Of a DNA stretch of 64,000 nt, positions 29,483 through 40,117 are shown piece after piece. Position numbers and translations under genes: made by a program. The notes below the pieces were generated by a model. The model did no database searches. It had not been told where the DNA came from and was given only the letters and a program-made list of their open reading frames with translations. Source of the stretch: Ketobacter sp. MCCC 1A13808 (GTDB taxonomy: Bacteria > Pseudomonadota > Gammaproteobacteria > Pseudomonadales > Ketobacteraceae); the NCBI RefSeq assembly GCF_009746715.1, contig NZ_VRKW01000001.1:62001-126000 (forward strand), read 5' to 3'. The stretch's first letter is position 1; each line of letters begins with the position of its first letter.

Positions 29483-30745
29483 TTAGCTGTCCATATGCTT
29501 TAAGATCGCGTCGCCAAACTCGGAGCAGCGCAAAAGGGTGGCATCCGGCATCAGGCGCTCAAAGTCGTAAGTAACCGTTTTAGCTTCAATGGCACCTTGC
29601 ATTCCGTTAATCACCAGATCAGCTGCTTCTGTCCAACCCATATGACGCAACATCATTTCGGCAGACAGAATCAAGGACCCCGGATTTACTTTATCCTGAC
29701 CCGCGTATTTGGGTGCTGTACCGTGAGTGGCTTCGAACACCGCCACACTGCCTCCAATATTAGCGCCCGGTGCAATACCGATACCGCCAACTTCTGCTGC
29801 TAGCGCATCAGAAATATAATCCCCGTTCAGGTTCAACGTCGCTATCACCGAATATTCATCCGGGCGCATCAGGATCTGTTGCAAAAATGCATCCGCGATA
29901 ACGTCTTTAACGATAATTTCATTGCCCGTTTTCGGGTTAGTGAAAACATGCCAAGGACCACCATCCAGAGGTTCTGCTCCAAAACGCTCAGCCGCCAGCT
30001 CGTAACCCCAGTCTTTGAAGGCACCTTCGGTAAACTTCATGATGTTGCCTTTGTGGACCAGAGTCACCGAAGGATGATCATTGTCTATAGCGTACTGAAT
30101 TGCTTTACGAACCAGCCGCTGCGTGCCCTCTTTGGAAACAGGTTTAATACCAATGCCGCAACCTTCAGGGAAGCGGATTTTGGTGACGCCCATTTCTTCT
30201 TGCAAGAAGCGAATAACTTTTTTCGCGTCATCACTGTCGGCTTGCCACTCGATACCGGCGTAGATATCTTCTGAGTTTTCCCGGAAGATCACCATATTGG
30301 TTTTTTCAGGACAATGAACCGGGCTCGGCACACCTTTAAACCAGCGAACAGGACGCTGACACACGTACAAATCCAGCTCTTGTCTCAAGGCAACATTCAA
30401 TGAACGAATCCCGCCACCCACCGGCGTAGTCAGCGGTCCTTTAATTCCGATAATGTATTCACGCAATGCTTCTAGTGTTTCTTCCGGCATCCACTCGTCC
30501 GGACCATACACTTTTGTTGATTTTTCCCCGCAGAAAATTTCCATCCAGGCTATTGAACGTTTATTGCCGTATGCTTTTTCGATAGCAGCATCGGTCACTT
30601 TCAGCATTACTGGTGTAATATCAACTCCGATTCCATCGCCTTCGATGTAAGGAATGATAGGATGGTTCGGGACATTCAGGGACAGGTCCGCGTTAACAGT
30701 GATTTTGTCACTATCTGCCGGAACCTTGATCTTTTGGTACCCCAT
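29483..30745 (-). CDS. icd: NADP-dependent isocitrate dehydrogenase
   Basis: Converts isocitrate to 2-oxoglutarate in the TCA cycle. The 420-aa protein is the E. coli-type homodimeric enzyme. The substrate loop [18 protein letters not shown] contains the Ser that AceK phosphorylates to shunt carbon to the glyoxylate bypass, and malate synthase G of that bypass is encoded about 10 kb away. [19 protein letters not shown] and [13 protein letters not shown] are the metal and cofactor blocks. The place next to cspD and clpS matches Pseudomonas. Confidence 0.96.
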   Translation of the reverse strand: MGYQKIKVPADSDKITVNADLSLNVPNHPIIPYIEGDGIGVDITPVMLKVTDAAIEKAYGNKRSIAWMEIFCGEKSTKVYGPDEWMPEETLEALREYIIGIKGPLTTPVGGGIRSLNVALRQELDLYVCQRPVRWFKGVPSPVHCPEKTNMVIFRENSEDIYAGIEWQADSDDAKKVIRFLQEEMGVTKIRFPEGCGIGIKPVSKEGTQRLVRKAIQYAIDNDHPSVTLVHKGNIMKFTEGAFKDWGYELAAERFGAEPLDGGPWHVFTNPKTGNEIIVKDVIADAFLQQILMRPDEYSVIATLNLNGDYISDALAAEVGGIGIAPGANIGGSVAVFEATHGTAPKYAGQDKVNPGSLILSAEMMLRHMGWTEAADLVINGMQGAIEAKTVTYDFERLMPDATLLRCSEFGDAILKHMDS

Positions 30746-30897
30746 GTCGTTTTATACTCCCTAAGTTACATATTAGTAGTTACATACAATTACGGTTAGG
30801 TACGCGAAGTATACAGAATTCCGCATCCATCCGCCTCATGAATTTGCTGACAAACGACCAAAAATCAACCACATAATACTGACTTTAATTGACAAGA

Positions 30898-31524
30898 ATG
30901 ATGACCCCAAACCAAATCCTGCTGTTCAATAAACCCTTCCGGGTCATGAGCCAATTCACTCAACTGGATGGCAAATCCACCTTGGCAGAGTTCATTCAGG
31001 AGCCGGAAATATACCCTGCCGGCAGGCTTGATTTTGACTCAGAAGGCCTGCTATTGCTCACCGGAAACGGCCGCCTACAACACCATTTAACCGACCCCCG
31101 GCACAAGCAGCCGAAAACCTATTGGGTGCAAATTGAAGGCGATATTTCGGAATCTGGACTGCAACGATTGCGTCAAGGAGTCAATTTGAAAGACGGCACT
31201 ACCCTGCCCGCCAAAGCAAAACGATTCGCCCCCCCATCAGACCTCTGGCCCCGCCACCCGCCAATCCGACAGCGCGCAAACATACCCACTTGCTGGATCG
31301 AGCTGATCATTACAGAAGGACGCAATCGTCAGGTACGGCGCATGACAGCAGCGGTAGGTCACCCCACCCTGAGATTGATCCGGTATGCGATAGGAGATTG
31401 GTCTCTGGATTCACTTCTGCCGGGCAAATGCAGAATAGAAACTGTGTCTGATCAGTTACTGAAAAGCGCTCTCGAGCGTAAGCCCAAGCACAAAAAAAAC
31501 TACCAGCGATCACGCGCTAAATGA
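30898..31524 (+). CDS. rluE: 23S rRNA pseudouridine synthase RluE
   Basis: RsuA/RluE-type pseudouridine synthase; E. coli RluE modifies U2457 of 23S rRNA. The 208-aa protein has the catalytic motif PAGRLDFDSEGLLLLT (Asp about residue 42) and the C-terminal family block EGRNRQVRRMTAAVGHPTLRLIR. It lacks an N-terminal S4 domain, as RluE does. An ATG pair at 30898 is the likely start; a TTG at 30889 is also possible. The 3' end overlaps the convergent moaE by 25 bases. Confidence 0.9.
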   Translation: MMTPNQILLFNKPFRVMSQFTQLDGKSTLAEFIQEPEIYPAGRLDFDSEGLLLLTGNGRLQHHLTDPRHKQPKTYWVQIEGDISESGLQRLRQGVNLKDGTTLPAKAKRFAPPSDLWPRHPPIRQRANIPTCWIELIITEGRNRQVRRMTAAVGHPTLRLIRYAIGDWSLDSLLPGKCRIETVSDQLLKSALERKPKHKKNYQRSRAK

Positions 31525-31958
31525 TCCGAGTTTTTCGCATCAACCCACTCTGTTTCGCCGCTTGATAACACTTCTTTTTTCCAAAAAGGCGCTTCCGTTT
31601 TCAAATAATCCATTATGAACTGGGCCGCGTCGAACGCCTCTGCACGGTGCCGGGCCGCAACACCCACCAGCACGATTTGCTCGTGGTTGTGTAATTCACC
31701 CACCCGGTGAATGATAGTAATAGCGGCCAACTCCCAGCGGCGCAGAGCATCTTCTGCAATACGCTGCAGTGACTTTTGCGTCATGGCCGGATAATGTTCT
31801 AAGACAATCCCGCTGAGCCCACCCCCGGCGTTGAAGTCACGCACCAACCCGGCGAAGAAAACCAGCGCTCCAGCACCCCCAGATCGTGACCTGAGATTTT
31901 GATATTCTTTACCGAAGTCGAAATCTTCTGGCTGTACACGGATATCAGACTGCTTCAT
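31500..31958 (-). CDS. moaE: Molybdopterin synthase catalytic subunit MoaE
   Basis: Inserts sulfur from the MoaD thiocarboxylate into cyclic pyranopterin monophosphate to make molybdopterin. The 152-aa protein has LVFFAGLVRDFN near the N-terminus, HRVGELHNHEQIVLVGVAARHR and the active-site region FWKKEV with the conserved Lys pair. It starts just after the moaD stop and its last 25 bases overlap rluE. Confidence 0.94.
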   Translation of the reverse strand: MKQSDIRVQPEDFDFGKEYQNLRSRSGGAGALVFFAGLVRDFNAGGGLSGIVLEHYPAMTQKSLQRIAEDALRRWELAAITIIHRVGELHNHEQIVLVGVAARHRAEAFDAAQFIMDYLKTEAPFWKKEVLSSGETEWVDAKNSDHLARDRW

Positions 31959-31959
31959 A

Positions 31960-32211
31960 TCAACCGCCTGTTACCGGCGGAAAGTACGCAATTTCGTCGC
32001 CGTCTTCAATGGTCATTGCTGGGTTTGCCATTTCCTGGTTTACCGCCACTAATAATTGTTGATCGGATAACGCCGCCTCGAAGGTGTCGCCCTGCCTTTT
32101 AACCAGAGCCGTCAATTCACCAAGATTGCTGACGCCTTCCGGAAGACTTAACTCCAGCTCAGAGCAGCCAACCTGGTCGCGAATGCGGGCAAAAAAAAGC
32201 ACCTTAATCAT
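31960..32211 (-). CDS. moaD: Molybdopterin synthase sulfur carrier MoaD
   Basis: Ubiquitin-like small subunit, 83 aa, ending in the required Gly-Gly (FPPVTGG), where the thiocarboxylate forms. [15 protein letters not shown] is the usual opening. The ATG at 32211 lies inside the end of moaC (8-base overlap), and its ribosome site falls within moaC. Confidence 0.92.
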   Translation of the reverse strand: MIKVLFFARIRDQVGCSELELSLPEGVSNLGELTALVKRQGDTFEAALSDQQLLVAVNQEMANPAMTIEDGDEIAYFPPVTGG

Positions 32212-32695
32212 GGGGGGCATCCTCCACTGACCATGTTCCTGACTTTCCACCTGTCTTTTCCAATAGGCGCACCTGATTAATGACCATCCCCTTATCCACT
32301 GCTTTGCACATGTCGTACAACGTCAATGCCGCCACTGAGGCAGCCGTCAGCGCCTCCATTTCAACCCCGGTTTGCCCGGCCAGCCGGCATACCGTGGTTA
32401 CCCGCATAGCGCTGGCATCAAAGTCAGGAGTCAACACGACTTTCACCGAAGTTAACAGGAGCGGATGACAAAGCGGGATCAGGTCACTGGTCCTTTTTGC
32501 AGCCTGTATACCCGCAATGCGCGCGACTGCAAGCACATCACCTTTTTTATGCCGGCCCTCCGCAATCATGGCCAAGGTCTCCGGCAGCATGTTTATTACC
32601 GCTTCTGCACGGGCCTCTCTGGATGTGACCAGTTTATCGGTAACATCCACCATATTCGCTCGCCCCTGGTCGTCCAGGTGTGTTAATTGGCTCAT
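32204..32695 (-). CDS. moaC: Cyclic pyranopterin monophosphate synthase MoaC
   Basis: Second step of molybdenum-cofactor synthesis, acting after MoaA. The 163-aa protein has [18 protein letters not shown], the [20 protein letters not shown] block and [20 protein letters not shown] with active-site residues. First gene of a moaC-moaD-moaE operon on the minus strand; moaA is not in the window. Confidence 0.95.
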   Translation of the reverse strand: MSQLTHLDDQGRANMVDVTDKLVTSREARAEAVINMLPETLAMIAEGRHKKGDVLAVARIAGIQAAKRTSDLIPLCHPLLLTSVKVVLTPDFDASAMRVTTVCRLAGQTGVEMEALTAASVAALTLYDMCKAVDKGMVINQVRLLEKTGGKSGTWSVEDAPHD

Positions 32696-32834
32696 TTACT
32701 TTGCCATATCCTTTGATTATTGAGCCGGGCCTTGCGCTTCCAAAGCGAATTACCCCAGCTATTGATTGTCCTATTATCGGCGCTGTCTACTAAAGTCGCA
32801 CCAATATATCGAATTGAATATGGAAATGAAAATA

Positions 32835-33575
32835 ATGCCTACAGCTTCCAGACAAACCCGTTACTTTGGTTATGAAATTGATCGTGCTCTGTTTACTGAA
32901 GTGGCAGAAACCATCCACAAAATAAAAGAAGGTGGCTCGCCCAAGGCGCTGGGTGAATTGGCAGCTAACACTCTGATTAACATAACCGATGCTGGATTTG
33001 ACGCTTATTACGCCAAACCGGCTGAATTGGCCGGGATTTCAGGCGGCGTGCGAAAAGCGGCTGATACCGGAATTAATGCCGTTCAGAAAGGGATCCACAT
33101 GGTTGTCCGAAAACTCCTGAAAAACAGAGAGCTAGCGGATTTACGCCGGTTAGCCCACAACCTGTCTTATATGATCTGCGTTGACCCAGACACTGTTGAA
33201 AGTATTAACCCTAAAGCCTACGCTTGCTTCCGTCTAAAAGAAGAGCTTTATCAACGGGTGATCAACAATATGAGCCGGGTACATGAGGATCCAGACGTAG
33301 CCAGCTATCGAAGCGATGTCGTACGTTCGGTGGAAGATTTGATAGCAGCAGGGATCGACGTGTTCTATACCCGTCCAGTAGATGAGGCAAATATCGGCAA
33401 GTTGACCCGCAAAGCCGCTGATTTTGGTATCCATACCGTACAAAAAGGGTCAAATGCGGTTGTCCATCGTCTCTTTAAGGACATGGATCACGGCACTTTA
33501 CTGCCCATGGCAGAATACTTTGAGACCCTACTGCACAGCAAAGTACGCAGTTATCACCGTTTGTATATGGCCTGA
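32835..33575 (+). CDS. Unknown protein with two tandem repeats of about 100 residues
   Basis: I do not recognise this 246-aa soluble protein. It is an internal duplication. Repeat 1 (about residues 12-115) and repeat 2 (about 132-240) align along their length; the best block is RKAADTGINAVQKGIHMVVRK against RKAADFGIHTVQKGSNAVVHR, preceded by DAGFDAYYAKP against AAGIDVFYTRP. Both look all-helical. No signal peptide or catalytic motif is visible. The ATG at 32835 has GGA 10 bases upstream; ATGs at 32820 and 32826 are alternatives. It is divergent from moaC and precedes nudJ. Function unknown. Confidence 0.75.
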   Translation: MPTASRQTRYFGYEIDRALFTEVAETIHKIKEGGSPKALGELAANTLINITDAGFDAYYAKPAELAGISGGVRKAADTGINAVQKGIHMVVRKLLKNRELADLRRLAHNLSYMICVDPDTVESINPKAYACFRLKEELYQRVINNMSRVHEDPDVASYRSDVVRSVEDLIAAGIDVFYTRPVDEANIGKLTRKAADFGIHTVQKGSNAVVHRLFKDMDHGTLLPMAEYFETLLHSKVRSYHRLYMA

Positions 33576-33686
33576 TACCCCTGAGGGGAGCCCTTTACGT
33601 AATTAGTCCGGCTCAGAATTTGGGAAATTCACTAAATTTGGGTAGAATTCGCGTTCTTCGCATTAGCAGATACCCGAATAACCCAT

Positions 33687-34133
33687 ATGATCTGGACACC
33701 CCACGCCACCGTCGCGACCATTGTTGAACGTAACGGCCAATATTTATTGGTGGAAGAAACTGTGGATGGCCGGACTGTTCTAAATCAGCCTGCCGGCCAT
33801 ATTGAAAAAAATGAACTGATTGTTGACGCGGCCGTAAGAGAAACTCTGGAAGAAACCGGCTGGGTGGTAGAACTGACTGCCTTAACCGGAATATATAACT
33901 TTATTTCCCCGGACGGAATAACCTATTTCCGGTTCTGCTTTGCTGCCAATGCGATTGAGCTGATGCCGGACGCAGAGCTGGATGAGGGCATAATCGGACC
34001 CGTCTGGCTCAATCAAGCGCAATTAGAACAGCGTAAGTCGCAATGGCGCAGCCCGATGGTTGCCCTGTGTATTGAGGACTTCGCCGCAGGAAAACGTTTT
34101 CCCCTGGAAATTCTGCGTGAGTCTCTCCCATGA
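33687..34133 (+). CDS. nudJ: Nudix hydrolase, NudJ-type
   Basis: A 148-aa Nudix protein; E. coli NudJ acts on thiamine pyrophosphate precursors and other pyrophosphates. The Nudix box G-x5-E-x7-R-E-x2-E-E-x-G is complete ([22 protein letters not shown]). The NQPAG segment before it and the [10 protein letters not shown] block fit NudJ. Its stop overlaps the mnmA start by 4 bases (ATGA), as in Pseudomonas, where the two are coupled. Confidence 0.92.
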   Translation: MIWTPHATVATIVERNGQYLLVEETVDGRTVLNQPAGHIEKNELIVDAAVRETLEETGWVVELTALTGIYNFISPDGITYFRFCFAANAIELMPDAELDEGIIGPVWLNQAQLEQRKSQWRSPMVALCIEDFAAGKRFPLEILRESLP

Positions 34134-35287
34134 TCCCGCCTGAGCCAAAAAATGCCAAAGTGATTGTCGGCATGTCCGGTGGCGTAGACTCATCGGTGGC
34201 CGCATATCTTCTCCTCGAGCAAGGTTATCAAGTCGAGGGGCTGTTTATGAAAAACTGGGATGAAGATGATGGTACCGAATATTGCACCGCGATCAGCGAC
34301 CTTGCCGATGCGCAGCAGGTCGCTGATACGTTGTCAATTAAACTGCATACTGCAAATTTCGCTGCAGAATACTGGGATCGGGTTTTCGAACACTTTATTG
34401 CCGAATACTCGGCAGGGCGCACTCCCAACCCAGACATTTTGTGCAACAAGGAAGTCAAATTCAGAGCTTTTCTGGACTACGCCATCACCCTGGGAGCCGA
34501 CTACATTGCCACTGGGCACTACGCCCGGCGTGGGCTGACACAAATGCTGGATGAGCAGATTACAGCCCCGCTGTTAAAAGGGCTGGACAACAATAAAGAT
34601 CAGAGCTATTTCCTGCATGCTGTAAACGGCCGCCAGATAGCACGAACATTATTCCCTTTGGGCGACATTGAAAAACCAAGGGTAAGGGCCATTGCAGAAC
34701 AACAGGGGTTTACCAATCACGACAAAAAAGACAGTACCGGTATTTGTTTTATTGGTGAGCGCCGATTCAAAGATTTTCTGGAGCAATATATCCCGGCCAA
34801 ACCCGGTAATATCGTTACTGAATCTGGCGAAACCATTGGTACTCACCAGGGCTTGATGTTTTATACCATCGGACAGAGACAAGGCCTGGGTATAGGTGGC
34901 CTGACCGACAAATCAGAAGCGCCCTGGTATGTGCTCGGCAAAGACCTCAGCAGCAATGAGCTATTGGTCGGCCAGGGCACCCACCACCCGCGGCTGTATT
35001 CCGACACACTGCGGACAGAATCGGTCCATTGGGTTGTGGAAGCACCACAGTTACCGTTACGCTGTAAAGCCAAAACCCGTTACCGTCAGCCAGATCAGGA
35101 CTGTATGATTTATTCAGACGAGCACAATTGCGTCCAGGTTACTTTTGATCAACCCCAGAGGGCCGTCACGCCCGGTCAATCTGTTGTTTTCTATCTCGAC
35201 GATGAGTGCCTGGGCGGCGGGGTTATCGAACGCACCTGGAATCAGGGTCAAAGCAGTGGTGCGGAGAACTCATATAGTGAGGCATAG
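34130..35287 (+). CDS. mnmA: tRNA-specific 2-thiouridylase MnmA
   Basis: Thiolates U34 of tRNA-Lys, -Glu and -Gln, using sulfur delivered by TusE. The 385-aa protein has the ATP pyrophosphatase loop [11 protein letters not shown], the nucleophile Cys in [13 protein letters not shown] and the persulfide Cys in [14 protein letters not shown]. The C-terminal beta-barrel follows ([13 protein letters not shown]). Its last 11 bases overlap the start of hflD. Confidence 0.96.
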   Translation: MIPPEPKNAKVIVGMSGGVDSSVAAYLLLEQGYQVEGLFMKNWDEDDGTEYCTAISDLADAQQVADTLSIKLHTANFAAEYWDRVFEHFIAEYSAGRTPNPDILCNKEVKFRAFLDYAITLGADYIATGHYARRGLTQMLDEQITAPLLKGLDNNKDQSYFLHAVNGRQIARTLFPLGDIEKPRVRAIAEQQGFTNHDKKDSTGICFIGERRFKDFLEQYIPAKPGNIVTESGETIGTHQGLMFYTIGQRQGLGIGGLTDKSEAPWYVLGKDLSSNELLVGQGTHHPRLYSDTLRTESVHWVVEAPQLPLRCKAKTRYRQPDQDCMIYSDEHNCVQVTFDQPQRAVTPGQSVVFYLDDECLGGGVIERTWNQGQSSGAENSYSEA

Positions 35288-35912
35288 TGAAGAAGAAAAA
35301 GCGTTGGCCCTGGCCGGATTATTCCAAGCGGCAGCAATGGTACAACAAGTCGCTCGTACCGGTGAGGTCAACCAGGAAGCCTATAATCCGTTGATTAGCA
35401 GCGTCTTTAACCTGGACCCGAAATCAGTTGAAGATGTATACCAAGGGGTCTCCGGCGTGAAGTTGGGAGTAGACACATTACTGCTGGTGCTGCGGGAAAA
35501 AGAAAGCGCCCGATACGCGGATGCAATTCGTTACACCATCGGCATGCTTCATATCGAGAAGCTACTGAAACGGGATGCGGATATCAATAGCGTGCTACGC
35601 TCCCGCCTGGAGCAAGTCACCAACCAATTGCAACATTTTGATGGCATGACAAGCCCAGCTGTCATTTCGAAACTGAACGACATTTACCTGGATACTCTTG
35701 CCAAATTTAAATTTCGTATTCAGGTCAACGGTGACCCGAGCCATCTGCAAAAACCCGAAAATGCCGCTCAGATACGGGCTATTTTGCTCGCTGGAGTACG
35801 TTCAGCCATGCTTTGGCGCCAAATGGGCGGATCACGACTGCAATTTGCTTTCGGTAAATCCAAGCTCATCAGCATTTTGCAGAAACTACAGCAAGAAATT
35901 ACTTTCACCTGA
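35277..35912 (+). CDS. hflD: High-frequency-lysogenization protein HflD homologue
   Basis: A helical protein bound to the inner membrane; in E. coli HflD counters lambda CII, but its normal cellular role is unclear. From the GTG at 35277 it is 211 aa and starts just before [21 protein letters not shown], the family N-terminus. GGAG lies 10 bases upstream. A GTG at 35259 is possible. The mnmA-hflD-purB order is widely conserved in gammaproteobacteria. Confidence 0.92.
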   Translation: MRHSEEEKALALAGLFQAAAMVQQVARTGEVNQEAYNPLISSVFNLDPKSVEDVYQGVSGVKLGVDTLLLVLREKESARYADAIRYTIGMLHIEKLLKRDADINSVLRSRLEQVTNQLQHFDGMTSPAVISKLNDIYLDTLAKFKFRIQVNGDPSHLQKPENAAQIRAILLAGVRSAMLWRQMGGSRLQFAFGKSKLISILQKLQQEITFT

Positions 35913-37313
<1,401 letters not shown>

Positions 37314-37327
37314 GGAATTTCACGACA

Positions 37328-38515
37328 ATGACAGCCCAGCCTCTACCGATTCTCGGCGGAATGAGTGCAGAGGAATTTTTGCAGGATTACTGGCAAAAGA
37401 AGCCCCTGTTGATTCGAAATGCATGCCCAGAAGCCGGATCACTCATGGAAGCGGAGGAATTGGCCGGACTGTCGTTGGACGATACCATAGAGTCCCGGAT
37501 TATCCTGGAGCGCAGCCCCATAGACTGGGAGTTAAAGCTCGGTCCATTTGATAATAAACTGTATAAAAACCTGCCGCCAACTCACTGGACTCTGCTGGTT
37601 CAGGCTGTGGATCACCATGTGCCTGCGGTATCCAATTTGCTGGAAGCTTTTCCCTTTATTCCCAGCTGGCGAATTGACGACATCATGGCGAGCTTCGCAA
37701 CCAAAGACGGCAGTGTCGGCCCTCACTTCGATTACTACGATGTCTTTCTGATTCAGGCCGACGGTCAGCGCCGCTGGCAACTGGGCCAACGTTGCGATGA
37801 TCAAACACCGCTGCTGCCAAACCTCGGCATCAGGGTATTGAAAGATTTCCAGGCAATCGAGGAATGGATAGTCAACCCCGGAGATGTTTTGTATTTACCA
37901 CCGGGAATAGCGCACTACGGTGTCGCGTTAAATAACTGTATGACCTATTCCGTTGGTTTTCGCGCTCCCAGCGAGCACGAAATCCTAAGCGATTTTGTAC
38001 ACCATTCTTCGCTGCATCAAAATCAGGATAAACGTTATAGTGATCCGGATCTGCTCTTGCAGGAAAACCCGGGCTGGATCAGCCCTCAAGCGGTAGATCG
38101 GGTACAGGAAATTTTGCAGAATATGGTTTCAGACCGCAGCCAAATTGAAATATGGATGGCGGGTTACCTGTCACAGACAAAATACGAACCCCAACCGGAG
38201 CCGCCGGAAGAAGATTATTCAGGTAACGACGTGCTGGACCTGCTGGCAGAGAATTATTCCCTGCATCGGGAGGAGTCGAGTCGCCTGGTCTACATAGCCG
38301 ATAACCAAAATCACCCGGAAATATTTTTTATCAACGGGGAACAGCTCGAAATCCTGCCGATTACAGAACCACTGGTACTTTTTCTCTGCCAGCACCGTTA
38401 TTACGACCCGGCTCAGCTTTCCATCTATTGCCGATCCCCTGATAGCCTTGCCTTGCTCACGCGCTTGCTGAATATGGGTGTGATCTATTTCGAAGAAGAC
38501 CAATTTCAGAATTAG
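37328..38515 (+). CDS. roxA: Ribosomal protein uL16 3-hydroxylase RoxA (YcfD)
   Basis: Cupin-fold 2-oxoglutarate/Fe(II) oxygenase that hydroxylates an Arg of ribosomal protein uL16. The 395-aa protein has the HxD iron motif in GPHFDYYDVFLIQ (His133, Asp135) and the distal His in LYLPPGIAHYGVAL. The C-terminal winged-helix-like dimerisation part follows. FLQDYWQKKPLLIRNA is the family N-terminus. Adjacent to purB, as in Pseudomonas. Confidence 0.92.
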   Translation: MTAQPLPILGGMSAEEFLQDYWQKKPLLIRNACPEAGSLMEAEELAGLSLDDTIESRIILERSPIDWELKLGPFDNKLYKNLPPTHWTLLVQAVDHHVPAVSNLLEAFPFIPSWRIDDIMASFATKDGSVGPHFDYYDVFLIQADGQRRWQLGQRCDDQTPLLPNLGIRVLKDFQAIEEWIVNPGDVLYLPPGIAHYGVALNNCMTYSVGFRAPSEHEILSDFVHHSSLHQNQDKRYSDPDLLLQENPGWISPQAVDRVQEILQNMVSDRSQIEIWMAGYLSQTKYEPQPEPPEEDYSGNDVLDLLAENYSLHREESSRLVYIADNQNHPEIFFINGEQLEILPITEPLVLFLCQHRYYDPAQLSIYCRSPDSLALLTRLLNMGVIYFEEDQFQN

Positions 38516-38613
38516 CAGACGTATCGACAGACCATTTGGTACTGGGCTGGTTAATTCTCATTCGTAAAAGAAGTGTTAAACTGTCTTTAAATAGATCTAA
38601 AGACGGTGATCCT

Positions 38614-39135
38614 ATGTCCATCCAAAACCTGGCTCCTTTATTAGTGGTCGGTGAAAGTACCGGCACCATCCTGCTGGAGACCGTGGAAGACTTTCGCTGC
38701 GCCACCGCCAGTATGGCAGCACAGGGAAAACGCTGTATTAAGCTGTTTACTCAGGAGCTGGATCACGACCTTTACGATAACGACCTCTTTTTGCAAGCCG
38801 TGTCCGCCGCCTGCCGCACCCAACGCAACTGCACCCTATCGATCCTGCTGAAAGACGCCAACAAAACCGCAAAATTCGGCCACCGGCTTGCCGAATTGCA
38901 AAAAAGAATCCCCTCACTTGTGGAAATTCGCAGCTTGCCTCGGGAACACCAAGACATGAACAATGAATACCTGATTGTGGACGACATCGCCATGGTCAAG
39001 CGCTTTGCACTCGGCCATATGCGTGGGCATTGTGAATTCCGTAGTATTCCTGATGCTGTCAAATTTGGCCGCCAGTTCAGCGAAATATGGGAAAAGAGTC
39101 TACCCTGTCAGGAGCTAAGGAGACTCTCCATATGA
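38614..39135 (+). CDS. DUF7931-like conserved protein
   Basis: A 173-aa cytoplasmic protein. Proteins of this kind occur behind purB/roxA in Pseudomonas; I associate it with DUF7931, whose fold is thought to be related to phospholipase D-like domains, but no HxK motif is visible here. Conserved-looking parts are CIKLFTQELDHDLYDNDLF and NNEYLIVDDIAMVKR. The ATG at 38614 lies after a weak ribosome site; the frame is open to 38536. Its TGA overlaps the ATG of the next gene (ATGA), so the two are translationally coupled. Function unknown. Confidence 0.75.
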   Translation: MSIQNLAPLLVVGESTGTILLETVEDFRCATASMAAQGKRCIKLFTQELDHDLYDNDLFLQAVSAACRTQRNCTLSILLKDANKTAKFGHRLAELQKRIPSLVEIRSLPREHQDMNNEYLIVDDIAMVKRFALGHMRGHCEFRSIPDAVKFGRQFSEIWEKSLPCQELRRLSI

Positions 39136-39953
39136 AAGCCCTGCCGCCCCTTAAAAGCCTGTTCCCTTTGTTGGCAATGACTATTTTCGTGCTGTTTAGC
39201 CCCCTCATTCATGGGGAGCAATCCGCTGAAATTTATGAAACCTACCTGCCGGCGCAAAAACTGATACCGGTAATCGAACCCATTCTTAACGCCGACGATA
39301 GGATAACCGCCTACCACAACAAGCTATTCATCAAAGCCAGCGAAGACACCCACCGGGAAATTTTAGCGGTGCTGGAACAAATTGACCGGCTGCCAAAGAA
39401 TGTGCTGATTTCAATACGCTATTCCGACGATATCGAATCCGCTCAGACAACAACAAATGATCAGATTAAAGTGTACAGAGGCACCAGCCAGGGCAAGGAT
39501 GTTGAAGTCGAGTTAATGGCAAAACATCGATTATCCACCCGTTTGGACAAAGCAGACCAAAAAATCAAAGTGCTCGAAGGTGAGCAAGGCGTCCTTACTG
39601 TGGGTAAAGACGCGGCGCAAAACAAGTGGGTTTTGGTGAATCCATTTGAAACTCGCGTGACACAGGAATATAGAACGGTAGGGAGCCAGCTATATGTCAT
39701 TCCTTATTTATTGAAAGACGAACGGGTGCGCCTGGAAGTCTTCACTAAAAATCAGCAATTTAGAGGCGGATCCGAAACCGAAACCAAGAAATTGGAAGCG
39801 CAAACTGTGCTCCTGCTCGAACCCGGTGTGTGGACTCCGATGGCCGGCTCTGTGCAGATCAAGCAGAGCGGCGATAACTCAACCACGCTTAGCACCCACA
39901 GTGACAGCACCAGTAGTAAAACCTTACTAATCAAGGTAGATGTGCTCGAATAA
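39132..39953 (+). CDS. Secretin-like periplasmic protein
   Basis: A 273-aa exported protein. A Sec signal peptide covers about residues 1-29 (LFPLLAMTIFVLFSPLIHG). The next 55 residues (ETYLPAQKLIPVIEPIL and IKASEDTHREILAVLEQID) resemble the N1-type repeat of secretins such as PilQ and GspD. The remainder has the VLEGEQGVLTVGK-type strand pair of a secretin core but is too short to form an outer-membrane pore. AAGGAG lies close to the ATG. It is coupled to the preceding DUF7931-like gene. It may be a periplasmic scaffold; the function is not known. Confidence 0.7.
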   Translation: MKALPPLKSLFPLLAMTIFVLFSPLIHGEQSAEIYETYLPAQKLIPVIEPILNADDRITAYHNKLFIKASEDTHREILAVLEQIDRLPKNVLISIRYSDDIESAQTTTNDQIKVYRGTSQGKDVEVELMAKHRLSTRLDKADQKIKVLEGEQGVLTVGKDAAQNKWVLVNPFETRVTQEYRTVGSQLYVIPYLLKDERVRLEVFTKNQQFRGGSETETKKLEAQTVLLLEPGVWTPMAGSVQIKQSGDNSTTLSTHSDSTSSKTLLIKVDVLE

Positions 39954-40015
39954 CCCCCCTTTTGTCCTGCTTATCGTGCAACACAAAATGACCATCGAGT
40001 CTACCCCTAAACCAT

Positions 40016-40044
40016 TTGACACAATTATCTCTAAACTGCATCAT
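40016..40044 (+). promoter_or_regulatory. Sigma-70 promoter of glcB
   Basis: A perfect -35 TTGACA (40016-40021), a 17-base spacer and -10 CATCAT (40039-40044, four matches), about 75 bases before the glcB ATG and 62 bases after the preceding stop. Confidence 0.45.
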
Positions 40045-40117
40045 CCCTCCCCCCTGGTATAGTACCCAAATACCCAATGTAAGCCATTTCCGGCACATAT
40101 CAGTAGAGGTGGAAAAG

